This document shows positions 59,524-64,000 of a DNA stretch of 64,000 bases, piece by piece. This DNA comes from a bacterium (lineage in GTDB: Bacteria > Acidobacteriota > Thermoanaerobaculia > Multivoradales > J023), in NCBI GenBank assembly GCA_024226315.1, contig JAAELT010000186.1:1-64000 (forward strand), written 5' to 3'. Numbering within the stretch: position 1 is the stretch's first letter; every line of letters starts with the position of its first letter. The notes under the pieces were generated by a model that was not told the origin of the DNA, made no database searches, and saw only the letters and a list, made by a program, of their open reading frames with translations. A program made the position numbers and the translations under genes.

Positions 59524-61712
59524 CCCTCCGCCCAGGCCCGCAGCTCGTCGAGCAGCGGCGAGGCGCCGCCGCCTTCGGCCCACTCGGCGCACAGGTGGGC
59601 GACCGGCGCCTGGAGCGCCGGCAGCGGGTTGCTGCCCGGTGTCATGGCCGCCACCTCGCCTCGCAGCCAGTCGAGCAGCGCGTCGAGGCCCGCGAACCGG
59701 CCGTCGCCGAGAGCCTCGCGCAGCTGGGGCACGGTGCCTTCCTCGAAGCCGCGCTTGCGGTCGAGGTCGACGATGTCGGGCAGCAGCAGCGAGGCCTCGG
59801 TGAGCGACAGGTCGATGTGGCCCAGCAGCTCGTTGTAGATGCGGCGGGCGACCTGATCGGCTTTGGCGCGGACCTCGGCGAGCAGCTCGGAGCCACGGGC
59901 GCCGGAGGGCTCGCCGTGCGGCAGCAGCTGGCAGTAGAGCTTGAGCTTGGGCTCGGTGCCCGACGGGCGGATGGTGATGACGAAGGAGTCGGTGAACATC
60001 TGCAGCACGTTGCGCGGCAGCTTGTCGGTCTCGCTGACGAATGGGCCGAATGCCTCCTGGTCCCAGTAGTCGACCATCTTGTGAACGGTCTGGCCGCCGA
60101 GCACCGCCGGGGGAGACTCGCGCAGTGACGCCATGATGCGGTCTTTCTTGATCATGCCCGCGGCACCGGCCATCATGATCGAGCGGTTGACGGTGTCGAA
60201 GCCGCCGAGCTCTTCCAGGATGCCGACGTAGTAGTCGAGCAGCGTCCTGCCCTCGCGACGCAGCCGTTGGTAGAGCGCGGCGAGATACATGCACGCCGGC
60301 ACGGCGTCCTTGTCGCGGATGCCCGGCAGCATGACCACGCCGTGGCTCTCCTCGGTCGCCAGCACCAGGTCCTGATCCGAGCAGTCGACGTCGCCCCACG
60401 GCTTGCCCGCCTGCAGGGTCTTGAGCACCGCGGCGACGTATTTGAAGCCCACCAGCAGGTCGTCCACCAGCCAGGAGTCGCCGGCCTTCTCGACGATCCC
60501 ACCGAGGATCTTGGTGGTCACCAGGGTCTCGATCACCAGGCCCTTGCGCCGCGGCCCGTCGGGGTCGAGCATCAGGTAGTAGCACAGCACGGCGGCGATC
60601 TGGTTGCCGTCGAAGTGGTACCAGGTGCCGTCGGCCAGCGTGATCTCGACTCCCACGCGATCGGCGTCGGGGTCGCTCGAGAGCACGATACCGGTACCGG
60701 CTTCGTCGGCGAAGCGGCGGGCGGGCTCGGTGGCTTGTGGCACCTCCGGGTTCGGCGCCTTGAACGGGATCACCGAGAAGCTGCCGTCCGGTCCCTGGTC
60801 TTCTGGCACGGCGAGCGGGAAGCCCAGTCGGCCGAGCACGTCGCCCACGGTCGACAGGCCGCAGCCGCAAAGCGGTGTATAGCCGACGAGCACGTCCGGG
60901 TCCGCGGTGGGGCCATCGCCGTAGAGATCCAGATACTTGCCGATGTAGGTCTCGTGCAGCTCCGTCGGCACCGCGCGAATGATGCCTTCCACCAACCCCT
61001 GGTCGAAGGGAGTGGAGCGCAGCTCGGTGGCCTTCTCCATGGTGTCGACCAGGTGCTGGTCGTCCGGCGCGATCGGCTGACTGCCGTAGGCGTCGTAGAC
61101 TTTGATGCCGTTGTCGTCCGGCGGGTTGTGGGAGGCGGAGAGGTTCATACCGCCCACCGCGCCCAGCTCGCCGATCAGGTAGGAGAGCTCCGGCGTGGTG
61201 AGCACCGCCATCTCGGCCTCGGGCTCGGCGAAATAGGCGGTGATGCCGTTGCCGGCGTAGATCTCGCAGGCCAGCTTGCCCAGCGAGCGGGCGGAGACGC
61301 CGAACAGAGGATGATCGTCGCCCAGGAAGCCGTAGCGGCCGGCGTTGTCGCGGAAGACGCGCACGTCGTTGGCCACCACGACTGCCAGGTCCTCGCGGCC
61401 GGGGAAGGCCTCGCGCAGAAACTGGCAGTGGCCCTGCACCGTCATCGCCACCGTGGTGGGGTTCATGCGGTTGGAGCCGTAGCCGACCGGCCCCCGCCGG
61501 CCACCGGTGCCGAAGGGCAGCACTTGCCAGAAGGCGTCGAACAGCAGGTCGACGTGTTCCTCGCTCAGGTGCCGCTCGAGAATATCGGGATACGTCTGGG
61601 GGATCTCGCCGGAGAGCCATTGACGTAGGCGCTGACCGGCGCCTTCGCCGAGGTCGCCGTATCGCTTGGCCAAAGCCAAGCAAACTTTGTCCAATGCCGT
61701 GGATTCAGGCAT
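59520..61712 (-). CDS. Phosphoglucomutase/phosphomannomutase-family enzyme
   Basis: 730 aa, longer than the usual 450-580. The order of active-site loops is complete: phospho-Ser loop MNLSASHNPPDDNG (about residue 190), metal loop LSSDPDADRVGVE, sugar loop ATEESHGVVML and phosphate loop TIRPSGTEPKLK. The length is due to an N-terminal helical extension (about 1-60) and a C-terminal helical addition (about 640-730, GHIDLSLTEASLLLPDIVDL...ELRAWAEG). It interconverts sugar 1- and 6-phosphates. Its stop is shared with the start of the phosphatase gene downstream. Confidence 0.92.
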   Translation of the reverse strand: MPESTALDKVCLALAKRYGDLGEGAGQRLRQWLSGEIPQTYPDILERHLSEEHVDLLFDAFWQVLPFGTGGRRGPVGYGSNRMNPTTVAMTVQGHCQFLREAFPGREDLAVVVANDVRVFRDNAGRYGFLGDDHPLFGVSARSLGKLACEIYAGNGITAYFAEPEAEMAVLTTPELSYLIGELGAVGGMNLSASHNPPDDNGIKVYDAYGSQPIAPDDQHLVDTMEKATELRSTPFDQGLVEGIIRAVPTELHETYIGKYLDLYGDGPTADPDVLVGYTPLCGCGLSTVGDVLGRLGFPLAVPEDQGPDGSFSVIPFKAPNPEVPQATEPARRFADEAGTGIVLSSDPDADRVGVEITLADGTWYHFDGNQIAAVLCYYLMLDPDGPRRKGLVIETLVTTKILGGIVEKAGDSWLVDDLLVGFKYVAAVLKTLQAGKPWGDVDCSDQDLVLATEESHGVVMLPGIRDKDAVPACMYLAALYQRLRREGRTLLDYYVGILEELGGFDTVNRSIMMAGAAGMIKKDRIMASLRESPPAVLGGQTVHKMVDYWDQEAFGPFVSETDKLPRNVLQMFTDSFVITIRPSGTEPKLKLYCQLLPHGEPSGARGSELLAEVRAKADQVARRIYNELLGHIDLSLTEASLLLPDIVDLDRKRGFEEGTVPQLREALGDGRFAGLDALLDWLRGEVAAMTPGSNPLPALQAPVAHLCAEWAEGGGASPLLDELRAWAEG

Positions 61713-61795
61713 CGCTCTTCCTCATGGACGGTCTAGAAATGTTCTAGTGGCGGTACGGGGCGGTCTCTGCGGAGTCGCCGATCGTACCACGAAGC

Positions 61796-63172
61796 TCAAT
61801 CGCTTTCGGCCGAAACGTCCACCGCCGCCGCGCGCTGTTCGATCCAGGCCCGGAAACCGGCGTTCAGCACTCCCCAGTCTTCCCCAAGCTCTCTCCCCAG
61901 AGTATCGACCGAGGGCGCCTCGCCGTCCGCCACGGCGCCCAGGAAGGCGCGGAAGGCGCCGGCGCGGCGACCGTCTTCGCCCTGCAGCAGATAGCGGACC
62001 CAGAACGCGGCGGCGGCGTAGTGAAGCTGGATCTTCGGGCTGCGCACGAAGCTCTCCCAGTCGGAGCTGATCAGCTCGGGCATCTCCGGCAGGCTGCCGT
62101 CGCGCACCGCGTCGCGCAGCCGCAAGATCGACGCGAAACCGCCCTCGAAGCGGATGCTGTTGCCGTGGCGGAGCCGCTCGCCACCGATCTTGCCGGGGTC
62201 GATCCGCCCGTCCTCGGTGAAGCGCGAGCCCGCAAGGTCGTCGGCGATGCCTTCGTCGAGCCAGGGCGGCAGGTGCGGGCCGAGGGCGCGACGGTTGATG
62301 AAGTGCGCCAGCTCGTGCGCCAGGGTCGCCGCCACGTCTGAGCGGCGGCGGCCCCCGGAGTAGAACACCGCGACGCCCTTGGTGTTGTGGCCGGCGGCGC
62401 TCAGGCCGGCGATGCGCTCGGTCTGCTGCTGTAGCAGACGATAGGCGATGTCGCTCTGGTAGAGCACGATCGCCTCGGCGGGCTCGCCGAGCGGCGTTCG
62501 GCCGTAGCGTAGGGCGTAGAGCGCCTCGAGCTGCTCGGCGACGGTGGCGAGAACCGCGATCAGGTCGTCGTCTGAGGAGTCGGTGTAGAGAGTGTACGAC
62601 CCGAGCTGTTCGACACGCTCCTTGCCGCGCAGGTACTTGCGGGCGGCGGCCAGCCGCTCCTCGTCAGGTGCGCGCGACGGCACCGGCTTCGGCGGATCCG
62701 GGGTCTCGCCGTACGGGATCTCGGCGTCCTCGTCGTAGCCCTCGAGCAGCACCCAGCCTTCGCGGCCGTGGTAGTAGACGTGGAACCAGTCGCCCCGTCG
62801 TTCGATTTTGCCCAGCTTGGCGATGCTCTCGAACTCGTAGAGGACCGGAGCGCGTTCCGAGGCGCTCTGTCTGAGTCGCTCACCGGCCAGCGCATAGACG
62901 TGCCTCTCGAAGACTCTGGGCTTTGTGGCTACGTAGTCGGGCTCTCTCTCGCTCTCGATCAGCCACACCTTCTCGACGCTGCCCGGGTCCCCGGGCTGTC
63001 GCGGGGGCGGCAGGTAGGCTTCCCGGAATCGGCTCGCCAGGCCGCCGACGTAAGGCCAGCTCTCGGCCCGCCGCAGGATCTCGGCATCCGGGTTCCGGGT
63101 CAGCCAGGCGAAGGACCCGAACAGGGCCAGGACCACGAGCACGAGGAGGTATCCCCAGAACGGCCGCTTCAT
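61796..63172 (-). CDS. Membrane-anchored SH3-like / peptidase-MA metalloprotease
   Basis: 458 aa. The ATG at 63172 is fixed by the ATGA overlap with the preceding gene's stop. The N-terminal membrane helix is FWGYLLVLVVLALFGSFAWL. A bacterial SH3-like domain (about 85-150; RLRQSASERAPVLYEFESIA then KLGKIERRGDWFHVYYHGRE and GWVLLEGY) binds perhaps the cell wall. A gluzincin of the peptidase-MA type (about 185-400) has the zinc motif TLAHELAHFINRRALGPHLP and the downstream Glu in PWLDEGIADDLAG. Extracytoplasmic. It provides an intact comparison for the degenerate domain at 2.3-4.5 kb. Confidence 0.88.
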   Translation of the reverse strand: MKRPFWGYLLVLVVLALFGSFAWLTRNPDAEILRRAESWPYVGGLASRFREAYLPPPRQPGDPGSVEKVWLIESEREPDYVATKPRVFERHVYALAGERLRQSASERAPVLYEFESIAKLGKIERRGDWFHVYYHGREGWVLLEGYDEDAEIPYGETPDPPKPVPSRAPDEERLAAARKYLRGKERVEQLGSYTLYTDSSDDDLIAVLATVAEQLEALYALRYGRTPLGEPAEAIVLYQSDIAYRLLQQQTERIAGLSAAGHNTKGVAVFYSGGRRRSDVAATLAHELAHFINRRALGPHLPPWLDEGIADDLAGSRFTEDGRIDPGKIGGERLRHGNSIRFEGGFASILRLRDAVRDGSLPEMPELISSDWESFVRSPKIQLHYAAAAFWVRYLLQGEDGRRAGAFRAFLGAVADGEAPSVDTLGRELGEDWGVLNAGFRAWIEQRAAAVDVSAESD

Positions 63173-64000
63173 GATGGCCATCCTATCCCGCCGAGATCGG
63201 GGCTCAGCACCAGCCCCGCCTCGGCGAGCAGCTCGAGCTCGTCTTCGTCGAAGCTCGTCATGCGCCGATGGAGCTCCAGCAGCCGCTCACCGATGTCTTC
63301 TTCCTCGACCCCGTCTCGCCGCAGTGAGCGGATCTCGTCCAGGGTCGCGACCTCCACCGGCGAGGGGTCGAACGGCAGTGGTCCCGCGGGGGGCTCGGCG
63401 CCGGCCTTGGCCAGGTACTTCGCCCGGAAGGCCCGTGCCGAGGCGAGGTGGAAGTGGAGCACGCACGGTCCGGCGAGGGTCCGGTCGGCGGCCGGGTCGT
63501 CCGGCTCGACGGACCAGCCATGGACGCCCGCGGCGCAGCGGCCGGCGTCGACGGCGACCGCCGATTTGCCGTTGAAGTAGCCGGTGAAGTACGGGCGCGG
63601 GTCGGTCTGGGCCATCTCGAGATATGCCACCATTTTCGACCAGCCCACCGGCCCGAGACGCGCCGCGGCCAGCCGTGGATTGAGCTTGAAGCGAGGCATC
63701 GCGCCCGGGCACCGCGGCAGCAGCTCGTGGTTCAAATAGCGCAGGCGCCGCAAACCGGCGTCGCTGGCGGCGGTGAAGTGCCGGCGCAACGACGCGCCGC
63801 CACGGCCGTCACCCTGCGGATGGAACAGCTCGTCGGCGTCCAGGTGCAGCAGCCAATCGAGGGGCGCGCCGCCCAGATCGTCGCCCTTCGCCGCGGCGAG
63901 CGCCACGCCGGCATTGAGAGTCTGGCGCGCTGCCACGGCATGGGAGGACGAGCCGCCGCGGGCGATTGGCTCGAGCTCGGCGCGTTGGCTCGCTGGCAGG
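63169..64000 (-). CDS. Glycosyltransferase (GT2/GT92-like), 5' end outside window
   Basis: The frame stays open to the window edge, so at least 276 codons are visible and the start is missing. The DxD-type motif is DWLLHLDADELFHP, and it continues RRLRYLNHELLPRCPGAMPR, GYFNGKSAVAVDAGRCAAGV, and GPCVLHFHLASARAFRAKYL. The D-A-D-E-L plus the later His-rich strand are typical of the GT92/DUF23-like and related GT2 enzymes. Sugar donor and acceptor unknown. Its stop overlaps the metalloprotease start by 4 bp. Confidence 0.75.
   Translation of the reverse strand, partial: LPASQRAELEPIARGGSSSHAVAARQTLNAGVALAAAKGDDLGGAPLDWLLHLDADELFHPQGDGRGGASLRRHFTAASDAGLRRLRYLNHELLPRCPGAMPRFKLNPRLAAARLGPVGWSKMVAYLEMAQTDPRPYFTGYFNGKSAVAVDAGRCAAGVHGWSVEPDDPAADRTLAGPCVLHFHLASARAFRAKYLAKAGAEPPAGPLPFDPSPVEVATLDEIRSLRRDGVEEEDIGERLLELHRRMTSFDEDELELLAEAGLVLSPDLGGIGWPS

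Noticed and set aside
59524..61683. Large frame that would fuse the phosphatase with upstream sequence
   Set aside because: The upstream part is the phosphohexomutase gene in the wrong frame; domain borders fall exactly at the CTGA junction.

Overview
The window is 64 kb of GC-rich bacterial chromosome, densely packed with genes on both strands and with no rRNA, tRNA, phage or IS element that I can recognise. The best guess for the host is an environmental member of Acidobacteriota, possibly a Thermoanaerobaculia-like lineage. This rests on an orphan MacB/FtsX duplicated permease of the type abundant in Acidobacteria, a secreted trypsin-like protease with a C-terminal domain I associate with that group, TIR and STAND conflict proteins, many toxin-antitoxin loci and hairpin-rich intergenic repeats. 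It is an inference, because no marker gene is present.

Layout. 1-9.5 kb: the end of a GcvT-type folate-binding protein, an archaeal-type ATPase (DUF234), a secreted GH113-like hydrolase fused to a degenerate metallopeptidase-like domain, a DUF6503-like secreted protein, an ADP-ribosylglycohydrolase, a DedA protein and a secreted lysyl-endopeptidase-like protease. 9.5-14.3 kb: a compact operon of Omp85-like protein, small exported protein, histidine kinase and NtrC-type regulator. 14.6-16.4 kb: a membrane-anchored hypothetical protein, a ribbon-helix-helix gene and a Phd/VapC module. 16.4-21.8 kb: a Gld-type ABC exporter (ATPase, permease, GldG-like protein, DUF4340) with translational coupling at two of its junctions and likely at the others. 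21.9-22.8 kb: a non-coding array of 20 units with a 42/43-bp period. 22.9-26.9 kb: a Phd/RelE module directly upstream of a DUF4062-STAND-FGE conflict-type NTPase.

27-36 kb: the most coherent candidate system. It has two lipid-anchored or exported substrate-binding proteins fused to OmpA-like domains, a membrane VWA protein, a membrane coiled-coil protein, a PspA/IM30-like protein, and an NMT1-type (urea-carboxylase-region family) ABC transporter with binding protein, permease and ATPase. All are co-directional and mostly overlapping, and they look like a transporter tied to an envelope-sensing module.

36-46.8 kb: a REC-GGDEF-EAL-GGDEF-EAL-NTF2 c-di-GMP protein, the ADOP permease, a hairpin cluster, and an sdhCAB/frdCAB operon. 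46.9-52 kb: a tandem AAA+ ATPase whose 3' end is duplicated on the far side of an HTH/PIN toxin-antitoxin cassette, then a 40-bp-period palindromic array, a TIR gene broken by two compensating frameshifts, and a VapBC pair. 52-64 kb: a Ski2-like helicase (DUF3516), an acyl-CoA carboxyltransferase, a MoaD-MoaE fusion, a small conserved gene pair, decayed TPR and DUF5615-like remnants beside a surviving DUF433 gene, an inositol-monophosphatase-like protein, a phosphohexomutase, an SH3/peptidase-MA protein and a glycosyltransferase cut by the window edge.

The two tandem arrays are not CRISPR and not coding. They share a period of about four helical turns and are built of dyads. They and the 27-36 kb locus are the parts I would examine first.
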